Shown piece by piece: positions 1-8,294 of a stretch of DNA of 64,000 nucleotides. The position numbers and the translations under genes were made by a program. The notes below the pieces were generated by a model. That model saw only the letters and a program-made list of their open reading frames with translations, did no database searches and was not told where the DNA came from. This DNA is from Kibdelosporangium persicum. Lineage in GTDB: Bacteria; Actinomycetota; Actinomycetes; Mycobacteriales; Pseudonocardiaceae. Each line of letters begins with the position of its first letter. The stretch's first letter is position 1. The stretch is from positions 1 to 64,000 of the forward strand of contig NZ_JAAATY010000031.1 in assembly GCF_013280595.1 (NCBI RefSeq), given 5' to 3'.

Positions 1-188
1 AGCATTGACCACCCACCAAGGCACCCCCGCCCCAACAACTCACAGTGGAAAAGCTGGGCAGACCAGCGGCTCCCGCACGCCCACGACAGAAACCACCGGC
101 CCACCAACACAACCACCCACGACCAAGATCACCAACAAAACCCATCGGTGGATCTGGGTTCTAACCCGGATAAACACTCACGAGGGGG
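1..188. other. Left-edge non-coding stretch
   Basis: C-rich, low-complexity sequence (many ccacc/caac runs) precedes the C39-like peptidase stop. A short open frame runs rightwards through it (positions 5-199, Thr/Pro-rich, about 64 codons) but has no recognisable domain, no ribosome site and ends inside the dispersed palindrome. It is probably not a gene, although the end of a gene entering from outside the window cannot be excluded. Confidence 0.4.
156..188. repeat. Dispersed palindrome, copy 1 (half element)
   Basis: The core gggttctaaccc and an intact right arm GATAAACACTCACGAG are present, but the left arm that should mirror it is replaced by unrelated sequence (cccatcggtggatct). It lies just past the 3' end of the C39-like peptidase gene. 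Five other copies in the window have both arms. Confidence 0.8.
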
Positions 189-1421
189 TCATGGGGTGAT
201 GATGTAGGCGATGCCGCCGGGACCTCCCGCGACCGAACCGTCCGTGCGGTACCGCTTGGTGCGTTGCCAGATGTTTTCGAACTGGGCTCGCTTGTAGACG
301 TTGCGGACACGGTCGTTGCTGGCGGACGCCGGGTCGTTGACGATCACGTCGCCGTCCTTCGTGAAGCCGATGACCACCATGATGTGGCCGGCCGTGCCGT
401 AGCCCGCGCCATCGAGCTCCGAAGCCAGGAACGACTGCGAGGTGATCACCGGGATGCCGCGCCTGATGTACCGCTCCAGCTCGGCGAGCGAGCGCAGCCG
501 GGTCACGTGCGCCTTCAGGCCGTACGTCGCCGCGTAGGCGGTGTTGAACGGCCAGTTGCCCGTTCCGTCGTAGTCCTTGTCGTAGGTGAACCGGGCCGCG
601 TGGTCGACGCTCGGGTCCGCATAGGACGGATCGACCCATGCCAGATCCTCTGGGGAGGGCCGCTTTCCCCAGTACTCCACGACCATCTGCGTCGAGGTCG
701 GGCTGCACCAGGCCTCACCGCCGCCGCCGTACTCCGGATACTGTCCGATGTGGATGTTCTGGGAGTACCGCGGCACCGTCAGCTCGATGCCCCAGGCACC
801 GGCATTCGGGCTCGTCGGAACCGTGAAGCGGTCCGGGATCGCGGACGTCATCGCGCCGGCCATGGACAACGTCGGCGATTCGTCGGTTCCCGCGGCACGG
901 TAGAGCGTCACGCGGAGCTGGTAGGCGCGCAGCGGCGACCGAGCGACGAACGTGTCGACGTCGATGTAGCCGTGCTCGTCAGTCTGCTGCGGCAGGCTCG
1001 TGCGGCGGATGTCCGTGTCGGGCAGGGCCCATCGGCCCATGCCGTACCAGATGGTCTCGGCCCCGGACGCCGTCTTCCCGCGCATGTCCACGCGCAGCCA
1101 AGTGCCCTTGGGCGTGGTGGCGTTCCACGAGGCGACGAGCTGCGTCGCGTCGAATCCCTGGCGGTAGTACGGCGACGTCCACGTGCCGTACTCGTACGCG
1201 CGGGTGCCCATGTCCGGCTCTGTATGGTCGATCGTGCCCGCCGGGCGCCCGATCCGCAGGCCGCGCAGGGTCGGGATCAGGCCGTCGCGCTGGCCCGCGA
1301 AGAAGAAGTCGTGCTTCTGCCACGAGTGGAAGTCGACCGGCGCCTGCGGCTGGGCCGCCGTCGCGGGAAGGACGGGCAACGACAGCAGGGTGGCTATGGT
1401 CAGCAGGGCTAAGCGGGTCAT
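189..1421 (-). CDS. Secreted C39-like peptidase
   Basis: A 410-residue exported protein. The start chosen (MTRLALL) follows a GGGAG ribosome site by about 7 nt and opens a Sec signal peptide of about 23 residues ending ATAAQ; a more upstream in-frame ATG has no such support. The N-terminal half is probably a beta-sandwich region. The C-terminal half has the papain-fold C39-like signature: a Cys in GEAWCSPTS (near residue 235), a His in GHIMVVIGF (near 350) and an Asp in VNDP. The Cys-His-Asp order fits the Peptidase_C39_2 family. No ABC transporter or bacteriocin gene is adjacent, so a free-standing extracellular cysteine peptidase or amidase-like role is more likely than leader-peptide processing. 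Substrate unknown. Confidence 0.8.
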   Translation of the reverse strand: MTRLALLTIATLLSLPVLPATAAQPQAPVDFHSWQKHDFFFAGQRDGLIPTLRGLRIGRPAGTIDHTEPDMGTRAYEYGTWTSPYYRQGFDATQLVASWNATTPKGTWLRVDMRGKTASGAETIWYGMGRWALPDTDIRRTSLPQQTDEHGYIDVDTFVARSPLRAYQLRVTLYRAAGTDESPTLSMAGAMTSAIPDRFTVPTSPNAGAWGIELTVPRYSQNIHIGQYPEYGGGGEAWCSPTSTQMVVEYWGKRPSPEDLAWVDPSYADPSVDHAARFTYDKDYDGTGNWPFNTAYAATYGLKAHVTRLRSLAELERYIRRGIPVITSQSFLASELDGAGYGTAGHIMVVIGFTKDGDVIVNDPASASNDRVRNVYKRAQFENIWQRTKRYRTDGSVAGGPGGIAYIITP

Positions 1422-1483
1422 GGCGTCTCCCTCGGATCCGTGGGAGATATTTTCATCATTGTGATAGATCATGTAAACAGCTG

Positions 1484-2053
1484 TCAGGGTGGATCACGGT
1501 CGAGCTCGTCCAGGAAGTCCTTCCAGAACTGCTCCACCGTGCGCTCGTAGCGCAGCCCCAGCTCCAGGGTCTTGAGCTGCCACCGGTCGGCCACCGCCTC
1601 GATCTGGGCGCGCTGCTGGTCGTAGCCGTCCGCACGGGCCCGGTGCGACCGGTAACGGTCTCTGGCCAGTCGGCGGATGTCGTCGGGCGTCGCGCTGACT
1701 CCGAAGAACAGCTTGAGCAGACCGGTGTCCCGGACCTCGGTCTGCTCAAGGGTGGGCTCGGCGAGCCAGTCGGCCAGCGCTTTGCGGCCCTCGTCGGTGA
1801 TCGCGTACGTCCTTTTGCGTCTGCCGCCCTTCTCGGTGGTCTGGGTGACCAGGCCGGCCGCGGCCAGCCGGGCGGGTTCGTCGTACAGCTGCGAGTGCGC
1901 GAACGCCCAGAAGTTGCCGACGGTCCGGCCGACCCGTTGTTTGAGCTCGTAGCTCGTGGCCGGACCGTACGAGAGCATGCCGAGAACGACGTACGAGGTC
2001 GCGTTGAGCTTGCGGGAGCGGCCTGCGGCCGGCTCGTCGAAATCGGCGGGCAG
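1484..2053 (-). CDS. PadR-family transcriptional regulator with CTG start
   Basis: A 189-residue PadR protein with N-terminal winged helix (LNATSYVVLGMLSYGPATSYELKQ is split here as LNATSYVVLGMLSYG then PATSYELKQ) and a C-terminal vinculin-like dimerisation helix. The first in-frame ATG (1978) lies inside the conserved first helix and would cut the fold. The frame is open upstream to a TGA at 2062-2060 and contains no ATG or GTG there. The only suitable start is CTG at 2053, placed 9 nt after a perfect AGGAGG. PadR proteins usually repress a neighbouring efflux or catabolic gene; no such partner is evident, and the flanking peptidase and phosphoesterase genes look unrelated. Confidence 0.82.
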   Translation of the reverse strand: MPADFDEPAAGRSRKLNATSYVVLGMLSYGPATSYELKQRVGRTVGNFWAFAHSQLYDEPARLAAAGLVTQTTEKGGRRKRTYAITDEGRKALADWLAEPTLEQTEVRDTGLLKLFFGVSATPDDIRRLARDRYRSHRARADGYDQQRAQIEAVADRWQLKTLELGLRYERTVEQFWKDFLDELDRDPP

Positions 2054-2149
2054 CGGGAGTCACCTCCTGGGAACGAGGCCCTGACCATAGCGATCACCCG
2101 GCGGTTGCGCCGCTCCCCATAGCACCACACTCCAGCGGTTCCCGCCTGG

Positions 2150-3859
2150 TCAGAACGGTTTCGCCAGGACCAGTTCCGTGTTGTGGTCGACGGCCGCGCC
2201 CATCAGCCCGGGATCCCTGTGCAGGTCGTTGAGTGAGATCTGCCGGTACAGCGACGCCAGCCCGGCAGGCGAGCTGTCGCCGTAGTCGGCCTCGTACGGG
2301 CTGTCGGCCTCGATGAGGGTGGTGAACAACGACAGCGTGCCGTCGCCGTTGTCGGTCAGCTCGATGATCCTCGCGTGCTGCGGGAAGTCGATGTGCGAGG
2401 CGGTGTTGATCTCCCAGAACCCCTGCGCGGGCGTGGCGCCGCGATGTGCGGTGATCGCGTTGCGGTGCGAGTGGCCGTTCACCCACGCGACGACGTTCGG
2501 GAACCGGTTGAGCAACGCGACCAACGCCTTGCCGTCCCGCCTCGGTTCGAGCAGGTTCGTCGGGTCCGGCAACAGGTTGTCCATCGTGGTGCTCGTGTGG
2601 TGGCTGAACAGGATGAACAACGTGTCCGCGGCACTCGTGCGGACCAGATCGCCTTTGGTGTCGTAGTAGCGGGAGCTGCCCGCTTCCAGCGTGCGCTCGA
2701 TCCGCTTGAACTGTCCGTCGCCCAGCGAACCGTCCGCCAGTCCGGCGCGGTTGGTCGTGTCCATACCGATGCCGACGACACCGGGCGCGATCGGGAACGT
2801 GTAGTAGAGGTCGCGGCCCGTGGCGTTGGCGGGTCCGAAACCGTGACCGGCCGGGCCGGGGCCGGTGTTGCGCGGATCGCGGTGCGCGGCGACGTACTCC
2901 TTCGGCGTGAAGGGCCTTCGGCGCGCGTCCGGCGTGACCCGGCGGACCGGTCCGCTGAAACTCAGCAGCAGTTCGACGGCCCTGAGCGGCGACGTGCGCA
3001 TGGCCTCGGCGAGTTTGGCGGCGTCCGACTGGGAGGAGAAGCCCTCGATCTTGAACGAACCGGTGTAGAGGGCGTCGACCAACGGCACACCACTGGGGAA
3101 CGTGCCTTGCACGCTGTCGTCGTGGTTGCCGAAAACGCTGTACCAGGGCCGGTTCAGGCCGGGACTGGTGAACGGCTTGACGGCGTTGGCGAGCAGCTCC
3201 GGCATCTGCGGGAAGCCCTTGTCCTTGTACATGTCCGCGACACTGTCGCCGGGGTTCCAGTAGAGCTTCGACCGCGAGTTCTGCACGCCTTCGAACCGCG
3301 CGGGATCACCGGTGTCGGGCGTGATCGTGCCACCGTTGAGGATGGTCAGGAACCAGTCGAGCTCGACGAGCTCGTGGTTGTCGGTGTTGTCGCCCGTGCT
3401 GAGCACGAAGTCGAACGGCCGCCCGGTGTAGGGGCCCCGCGTCGCGTTGACCCGCTTGATCAGCGCGGCGGCGCCCTGCGTTCCCAATGTCTCTTGTGGA
3501 CGATGTGCGGACCCGATGAACGGGTGCACGTACTCGACCCGCGCCGGGCTTTGCGCGTCGATCACGTGCATGTCGGTGAGCTGCACGAACGAGGTGAGCG
3601 CGGTCCGCCGGTCGTCCCGGCCGGTCCGCGGTTCGACGAGGTCGGGGCGCACGACGAGCGGCCAGCCCGGCCCCGGGACCAGACGCCGGAAGCCGGTGCC
3701 CGCCGGCACACCGACGACTTCCAGCGTCGTTCCGGCGGGATTGACCGTGCGCTTGATCGTTTCACGCGACGCGTGGTCGCGGGCTTGCGCCGGAGTGGCG
3801 GCGAGCAGACCCAACGCACCAGTGGCAGTCAGCAGACGACGACGGCTAAGGGTGGCCAT
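2150..3859 (-). CDS. TAT-exported metallophosphoesterase (TIGR03767-like)
   Basis: A 569-residue calcineurin-like phosphoesterase. The start at MATLSRRRLLTATG opens a twin-arginine signal (SRRRLL then a hydrophobic stretch ending AQA) and is preceded by CAGGA. Dinuclear metal motifs are in order: TDMHVID (D-x-H), STGDNTDN (GD), VFGNHDD (GNHD), FSHHTS and VNGHSHRN (GHxH). The length and the Thr-Asp-Met-His start fit the actinobacterial TIGR03767 (PPA1498-like) group. It probably folds with its metals in the cytoplasm and hydrolyses phosphoesters outside the membrane; the substrate is unknown. It is not obviously in an operon with the PadR gene downstream. Confidence 0.88.
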   Translation of the reverse strand: MATLSRRRLLTATGALGLLAATPAQARDHASRETIKRTVNPAGTTLEVVGVPAGTGFRRLVPGPGWPLVVRPDLVEPRTGRDDRRTALTSFVQLTDMHVIDAQSPARVEYVHPFIGSAHRPQETLGTQGAAALIKRVNATRGPYTGRPFDFVLSTGDNTDNHELVELDWFLTILNGGTITPDTGDPARFEGVQNSRSKLYWNPGDSVADMYKDKGFPQMPELLANAVKPFTSPGLNRPWYSVFGNHDDSVQGTFPSGVPLVDALYTGSFKIEGFSSQSDAAKLAEAMRTSPLRAVELLLSFSGPVRRVTPDARRRPFTPKEYVAAHRDPRNTGPGPAGHGFGPANATGRDLYYTFPIAPGVVGIGMDTTNRAGLADGSLGDGQFKRIERTLEAGSSRYYDTKGDLVRTSAADTLFILFSHHTSTTMDNLLPDPTNLLEPRRDGKALVALLNRFPNVVAWVNGHSHRNAITAHRGATPAQGFWEINTASHIDFPQHARIIELTDNGDGTLSLFTTLIEADSPYEADYGDSSPAGLASLYRQISLNDLHRDPGLMGAAVDHNTELVLAKPF

Positions 3860-4048
3860 GCGCCGATCCTGCCGGAGAACATGAAGAAAAGTCACTACTC
3901 CGAAGGTAGCTGCCGAGCCTCTTGGCTCCACTGTGGACGTGAGCACAAACTTGAGTTCTCACACGGGAAAGTGCTCAACTTTGGGCTTCGGGACGGGCGC
4001 GTTCGCCCCCGGCCGGGCGGCGGGAGCGAACGCGAAGCGCCCACGCGG

Positions 4049-4864
4049 TTACTTGCCGAGTGCCGCGCGGATCGCGTCGGCGACCGGGGTGGCCGGGCGG
4101 CCGATCAGCTTCTCCAGGTCCGGCCGGACCTCGGCCAGGGCGCCCCGCTCGATGTGCACGTGGATGTCGGTGTACAAGTCCGCCGCCTCGGGCGGAAGCC
4201 CGGCGGCGATGTAGCCCGCACGCAGGTCCTCGGCCGGAATGCTCTTGTGCACGAACGGTTCGCCGGAGATCTCGGCGACCAGCTCGGCGAACGTGTCGAA
4301 CGTCCACGCGGTCGATCCGGTGAGTTCGTAGGCCGTGTTCTCGTGGCCGGGCGTCGTCGCGACAACCGCTGCGGCCAAAGCGAAGTCGTCGCGGGCGGCC
4401 GAGGCGAGCAGGCCGGAACCGGCGGAGGTCAGGAAGGTGCCGTCGGCGTGCGCGAGCTGACCGGTGTAGTTCTCGTGGTACATGTTGTTGCGCAGGAACG
4501 TGTACGCGATGCCGGAGTCGACGATCGCTTCCTCGGTTGCCTTGTGGTCAGCGGCGAGGGCGAGCGGTGACGTGGGCGCGTCGGTCACACTCGTGTAGAT
4601 GATGTGCCGGACGCCTGCCTTCTTGGCCGCCGTGACGGCGTTGCCATGCAGCGTGACGCGGTCGCCCCCACTGGTCGAGATCAGGATCAGGGTGGTCACG
4701 CCGGCGAACGCCTGCTCCATGCCCGCGGGGTCGGCGAAGTCCACGACCCGGCCGTCCGGTGACGGCGTGCGTGAACCCACCACGAACGCCGCGCCGCGTT
4801 CCGTCAGGTGCTTTTTGATCAAAGTGCCGAGCTGGCCGTTCGCCCCGGTCAACAAGAGTGTCAT
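4049..4864 (-). CDS. NmrA/QorB-like NAD(P)-binding oxidoreductase
   Basis: A 271-residue atypical short-chain dehydrogenase: N-terminal Rossmann motif TGANGQLG (residues 6-13) and an NmrA-like body (YTSVTDAP, FLRNNMYHENY). It resembles NAD(P)H:quinone oxidoreductase 2 (QorB), which reduces quinones and often pairs with a divergent HxlR regulator, as here. The start codon lies 7 nt after TACAGT, a good -10 hexamer, with no ribosome site, so the mRNA is probably leaderless. The shared gap to hxlR holds a 25-bp inverted repeat, suggesting the neighbour represses this gene until an electrophile or quinone is sensed. Confidence 0.85.
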   Translation of the reverse strand: MTLLLTGANGQLGTLIKKHLTERGAAFVVGSRTPSPDGRVVDFADPAGMEQAFAGVTTLILISTSGGDRVTLHGNAVTAAKKAGVRHIIYTSVTDAPTSPLALAADHKATEEAIVDSGIAYTFLRNNMYHENYTGQLAHADGTFLTSAGSGLLASAARDDFALAAAVVATTPGHENTAYELTGSTAWTFDTFAELVAEISGEPFVHKSIPAEDLRAGYIAAGLPPEAADLYTDIHVHIERGALAEVRPDLEKLIGRPATPVADAIRAALGK

Positions 4865-4881
4865 GACACTAACTGTAAGCA

Positions 4882-4906
4882 GGGTACTAACTCGCGGTAA
4901 GTACCC
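4882..4906. promoter_or_regulatory. HxlR operator candidate in divergent promoter
   Basis: Perfect 7-bp inverted repeat GGGTACT-N11-AGTACCC between the divergent oxidoreductase and HxlR genes. Leftward -10 TACAGT lies at 4877-4872 and rightward -10 TATACT at 4919-4924, so one dimer could control both promoters. Confidence 0.65.
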
Positions 4907-4930
4907 ACTTTGCTGTCATATACTTACTTC

Positions 4931-5314
4931 ATGGAAAGTGCCTTGGTCGACGTCTTCGACATGAACTGTCCGTCGAGGGCGGTCATGGAACACCTGTCGA
5001 GCCGCTGGGGCGTGCTCATCCAGGTCATGCTGCTGCGGGAAGGCACTCTGCGGTTCAGCGAGCTGCGCCGGGCGATCGGCGGCGTCAGCGAGAAGATGCT
5101 GGCGCAGACGCTGCAGGCGCTTGAGCGGGACGGCATCGTCCGCCGCGTCGTGCACCCCGTCATCCCGCCGCACGTCGACTACAGCCTGACCGACCTCGGC
5201 GAGGCCGCCGCGAAGGCCGTGAACACCCTGTTCGACCTGATCGGCGACCGGTGGGCCGAGTTCGAGAAGGCACAGGTGGAGTACGACCAGCGCAAAGCCG
5301 CCCAGCCATTGTGA
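4931..5314 (+). CDS. HxlR-family transcriptional regulator
   Basis: A 127-residue winged-helix protein of the HxlR/DUF24 type: one Cys near the N-terminus (MNCPSRAVME), SSRWGVLI helix, SELRRAIGGVSEKMLAQTLQ recognition region and a DYSLTDLG wing. In this family the N-terminal Cys senses electrophiles or hypochlorite. ATG 4931 is preferred to the TTG at 4910: the -10 hexamer TATACT ends at 4924, placing the likely transcription start on or next to this ATG, so the mRNA appears leaderless. Its stop overlaps the next gene by 4 bp (GTGA), so the two are co-translated. Confidence 0.87.
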   Translation: MESALVDVFDMNCPSRAVMEHLSSRWGVLIQVMLLREGTLRFSELRRAIGGVSEKMLAQTLQALERDGIVRRVVHPVIPPHVDYSLTDLGEAAAKAVNTLFDLIGDRWAEFEKAQVEYDQRKAAQPL

Positions 5315-6279
5315 GCACGTTCACCGACGCCGACTACCCTGCCGCGCCGTACCCGGGCACACGCCCGCCCTTCTCCTACGTCCACCTCGACGGCAAGGGC
5401 TGGCGGATCGCCCCGGACGACGACCTGGACGAGTGGCTGACCAAGCACAACGCGCCCACGCTCGCCGAACGCGTTCCGGTTCTGACGTACGGCTCCAACG
5501 CCAACCCGAGCAAGATCACCTGGCTGCGGGAGAACCTCGGCTTGGACGGACCGGTCGTCGTGCTGCGCGCGACGTGCACGGGCCTGTCCGCGGTCTGGGC
5601 CGCCGGGTTGCGGGTCGTGGACACGCAACGACCGGTCACGTTGACCGCGATGCCGGGCGTCACCGAGGTCCACGCCGTGTGGATGGCCGATCCCGCCCAG
5701 GTCAGGGTGCTGGACGTGTGCGAAGGCCGGGGTGATCGATACCAGTTGTCCCGCTTGTATTCCGGCCGGGTCGAACTGGAGGACGGCAGCGTGTGGGACG
5801 GGCCGCTGGCGTACACCGGCAAGGCCGAGATCCGGTGGCCCCTGCTCGTTTCCGGCGCCCCGGTCCGGCTGGCCGAGCTCGGCCAGGACCAGGCTCGCCG
5901 CCTGGTCGGCACCGCGGCCCCGGTGATGGGCCTCGATGTGTCCGTTGTGGACGGAGAACCGGGACCCGAGGAGTTCCCGCCCCGGGTTTTCGTCTACGGC
6001 ACGCTCAAACCCGGCGAATCCGCGTGGGACCTGGTCGAGCCCTGGGTGGACGGTGAGCCGTACCCGGCGAGCGTCACCGGCGAGGTGTTCGACACCGGCT
6101 TCGGCTACCCCGGCCTCAAACGCGGCACGGATCAGGTGCCCGGCTGGGTTCTGCCGTTGCGCAGCCCGAAAGCCGCACTGGCCACTTTGGATTCCTACGA
6201 GGGTGACGAATACCGGCGAATCCGGGTGACGCTGCCGGACGGGACGATTTGCTGGGCCTATCTGTGGAAATTCGCCTGA
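5311..6279 (+). CDS. Two-domain gamma-glutamylcyclotransferase-like protein
   Basis: A 322-residue protein starting at GTG 5311 inside the hxlR stop codon (GTGA overlap). Two regions each begin with the substrate-loop motif of the GGCT/AIG2 fold: VLTYGSNANPSK near residue 52 and FVYGTLKPGES near residue 228. The second is followed by the typical PGLKRG, VPGWVLPL and LDSYEGDEYRRI segment, with the catalytic-type Glu in SYEGDEY. GGCT enzymes release 5-oxoproline from gamma-glutamyl amines or glutathione-like thiols; the actual substrate here is unknown. Coupling to a redox-type HxlR regulator makes a thiol or gamma-glutamyl detoxification role plausible, but this is inference. Confidence 0.8.
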   Translation: MSTFTDADYPAAPYPGTRPPFSYVHLDGKGWRIAPDDDLDEWLTKHNAPTLAERVPVLTYGSNANPSKITWLRENLGLDGPVVVLRATCTGLSAVWAAGLRVVDTQRPVTLTAMPGVTEVHAVWMADPAQVRVLDVCEGRGDRYQLSRLYSGRVELEDGSVWDGPLAYTGKAEIRWPLLVSGAPVRLAELGQDQARRLVGTAAPVMGLDVSVVDGEPGPEEFPPRVFVYGTLKPGESAWDLVEPWVDGEPYPASVTGEVFDTGFGYPGLKRGTDQVPGWVLPLRSPKAALATLDSYEGDEYRRIRVTLPDGTICWAYLWKFA

Positions 6280-6360
6280 GCGCGTGAACGCTCACACTTC
6301 GCCGTGCGGGTACCCGTTCTTACTGGTAGGACCGGATAGCAACGTTACGGAGGTGGCAGC

Positions 6361-6972
6361 ATGGCCCACTACAAGGCGCTGGCCGTGGGGGTGACGGTGG
6401 TCGCAGCCGGCACGCTGGCCGCGTGCGGCGGGGAGACCACGACAACCCAGCCGCCGCGAACCGTGACGGTCACCGAGACACCGGCACCGCCGTCCATGCC
6501 ACCGGCGACGTCGGCCGGCCCGGAGCGCCCGGAAAGCGTCGCGCGCGGCAGCCAGACCGCACGCTGCGGCCCGACCGTGCTGAAGGGCGAGATCCAGGGC
6601 GGCGACGCGGCGGCGGGCAACCGGTACGCCAAGCTGGTCGTCACCAACACCAGTTCGAAAGCGTGCACTTTGTACGGTTACGGCGGCCTGCAGCTGACAG
6701 ACGCCAACGGCAACCCGACGCCGACCAAGCTGACCCGCAAGCCGGACCCGGGTCCGGCGCTGGTCACGCTGGAGCCGGGGCAGCAGGCGTACAAGAACCT
6801 GCACTGGGGCATGGTGCCGGACGGCACCGAACCGACCACCGGGCCATGCGAGCCTGAATCCGCAGGTGCGAAGGTGATTCCGCCGGACGAGACCGAGCCG
6901 TTCACGGTGACGTTCGGCTTCGGATCGGTCTGCCGGCACGGCGCGATCGATGGAAGCGCGTATTACAAGTAG
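6361..6972 (+). CDS. DUF4232 lipoprotein
   Basis: A 203-residue lipoprotein: signal peptide with lipobox LAAC (Cys near residue 22), a Thr/Pro-rich linker (about residues 25-60), then a DUF4232 beta-sandwich with Cys residues at ARCGP, KACTLYGY, TGPCEP and GSVCRHG, probably forming disulfides. Motifs include VTNTSSKACTLYGYGGL and LEPGQQAYKNLHW. A clear GGAGG at 6349-6353 precedes the ATG. DUF4232 proteins are common on the outer face of the actinobacterial membrane and have no known biochemical role. Confidence 0.88.
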   Translation: MAHYKALAVGVTVVAAGTLAACGGETTTTQPPRTVTVTETPAPPSMPPATSAGPERPESVARGSQTARCGPTVLKGEIQGGDAAAGNRYAKLVVTNTSSKACTLYGYGGLQLTDANGNPTPTKLTRKPDPGPALVTLEPGQQAYKNLHWGMVPDGTEPTTGPCEPESAGAKVIPPDETEPFTVTFGFGSVCRHGAIDGSAYYK

Positions 6973-7017
6973 TCCGTTCGTTACCCGCAGGCCGGGGAAA
7001 AGAGGCACCCTGTCGCC

Positions 7018-7413
7018 ATGTCGACAGAGATCGTCCCGCCGGCCACGACGCAGCACATCGAGGAAGATCCGCTGGACAAGATCACTGTGCCGCCGCGGGT
7101 GTTCGTCGCGTCGCTCGCGTCCATCGCGCTGGTCGTCGGGCTGCTGCTGGGCCTGCTCCCGGTCCGCGTCGCCACGCTGGACACCACCGCCACGGTCAAG
7201 GTGAGCTGCGGTAACACCCTCGGCGGTGTCGAGACGCCACGCCTCGCCGCGAGCCTCGGCTACCCCGAACGGCCGATCCTGGCCGAGTACGTGGCCATGT
7301 GCGATCGCGGCATCGACGCCCGCGCGATGCCCGCGTGGACGCTGTTCTTCGGCGGAATGATCGGCTGGATCTGGCTCGGCGCGGTGCGCAGGCGGAAATC
7401 AAGGCTCGAATAG
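7018..7413 (+). CDS. Small membrane protein with two TM helices
   Basis: A 131-residue protein I do not recognise. A short acidic cytoplasmic N-terminus (IEEDPLDKITVPPR) is followed by a TM helix (about residues 28-50), an extracytoplasmic loop with two Cys (VKVSCGNT, AMCDRG) that could form a disulfide, a second TM (about 105-122) and a basic tail RRRKSRLE, consistent with both termini inside. It lies between two envelope lipoprotein genes in the same direction, 45 bp after one and 29 bp before the next. Confidence 0.7.
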   Translation: MSTEIVPPATTQHIEEDPLDKITVPPRVFVASLASIALVVGLLLGLLPVRVATLDTTATVKVSCGNTLGGVETPRLAASLGYPERPILAEYVAMCDRGIDARAMPAWTLFFGGMIGWIWLGAVRRRKSRLE

Positions 7414-7442
7414 GTCTGGACCATTAGGTACTATCACGGTGT

Positions 7443-8294
7443 ATGAGGGTTCGAGCGCACACCGTGATCGTCACCCTGCTCCTGCTCGCGGGGTGCTCCG
7501 CGCAACCAGTCCAGTCCACCGCGTCCGTGCCGTTGCCGCCGGACGAATGGGCCTCGTTCCGGATCGTCGACTCCTGCGCGATCCTCGACGAGGCCGCGCT
7601 GTCGAAGCTCGGGACAGTGGGTGCCCGCACCTTCAGCGGTGCGAGCGCGCACAACTGCGTCGTCACGATCACGCCGCCGGACGGGCCGCCTTACACCACA
7701 CGGGCAGCCGTCGGCGAGCGCGTCGGGCCCGACGCCAAACCGGTTGATCTCACCGGCCTGAGCGCCTTCCAGGACTCGGGCTGCACGGTCACGGTCAAGA
7801 CCGCGGGCGAACTCGGGGTCAGCATCTCCATCGAGGGCACTGACTACGAGAAACAGTGCGCGCAGGCCCGCGATGTGGCCACGGCCGTCGCCCCTCGGAT
7901 GCGGACGCTGCCGCAGAACCCGGCCGTGTCGCCGTTCCACGGCAAGGACCCCTGCCAGCCGGTCGAGCGGTTCACCCAGCAGATCGGCGCCCTCACGCAG
8001 GCCCGGCGCCCGACGCTGATCAACTGTGAGCTGACCGGGACCGACGGCACCCTGTTGATCAGCCATGAGATCGAGAACATGGCCGGGCACGTGCACGGCG
8101 AACCGCTCACCGTCGGCGGCAAGGAGGGCATGCGTCACCAGGAGCCCGAACAGCAGGACCGCTGTGAGGTCATGGTGCTTGTCCGGCCCGTGCTCGAACA
8201 GTCCTACTTCACCACCCGGATCGAGGTGGGCGGGACGTCCGACCCGTGCACGAAGGCGACGAACGCCGCCAACGAGTCGGCTAGGGAGCTATGA
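7443..8294 (+). CDS. DUF3558 lipoprotein
   Basis: A 283-residue lipoprotein with lipobox LLAGC (Cys near residue 18) and a DUF3558 body: DSCAILD, a Cys pair in HNCVVTI and SGCTVTV, then a second half with KDPCQPVERF and LINCELTG. The repeated DPC(Q/A)-like openings suggest two related halves. DUF3558 proteins are mycobacterial/Pseudonocardiales surface proteins of unknown role. A -10-like TACTAT (7429-7434) sits 8 nt before the ATG without a ribosome site, suggesting near-leaderless transcription. The 3' end overlaps the convergent flavoprotein gene by 14 bp. Confidence 0.83.
   Translation: MRVRAHTVIVTLLLLAGCSAQPVQSTASVPLPPDEWASFRIVDSCAILDEAALSKLGTVGARTFSGASAHNCVVTITPPDGPPYTTRAAVGERVGPDAKPVDLTGLSAFQDSGCTVTVKTAGELGVSISIEGTDYEKQCAQARDVATAVAPRMRTLPQNPAVSPFHGKDPCQPVERFTQQIGALTQARRPTLINCELTGTDGTLLISHEIENMAGHVHGEPLTVGGKEGMRHQEPEQQDRCEVMVLVRPVLEQSYFTTRIEVGGTSDPCTKATNAANESAREL

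Noticed and set aside
2375-4570. Long plus-strand open frame of about 730 codons
   Set aside because: It is antisense to the phosphoesterase and oxidoreductase genes; its Arg/Val/Gly-rich translation has no domain and results from GC-rich codon bias.
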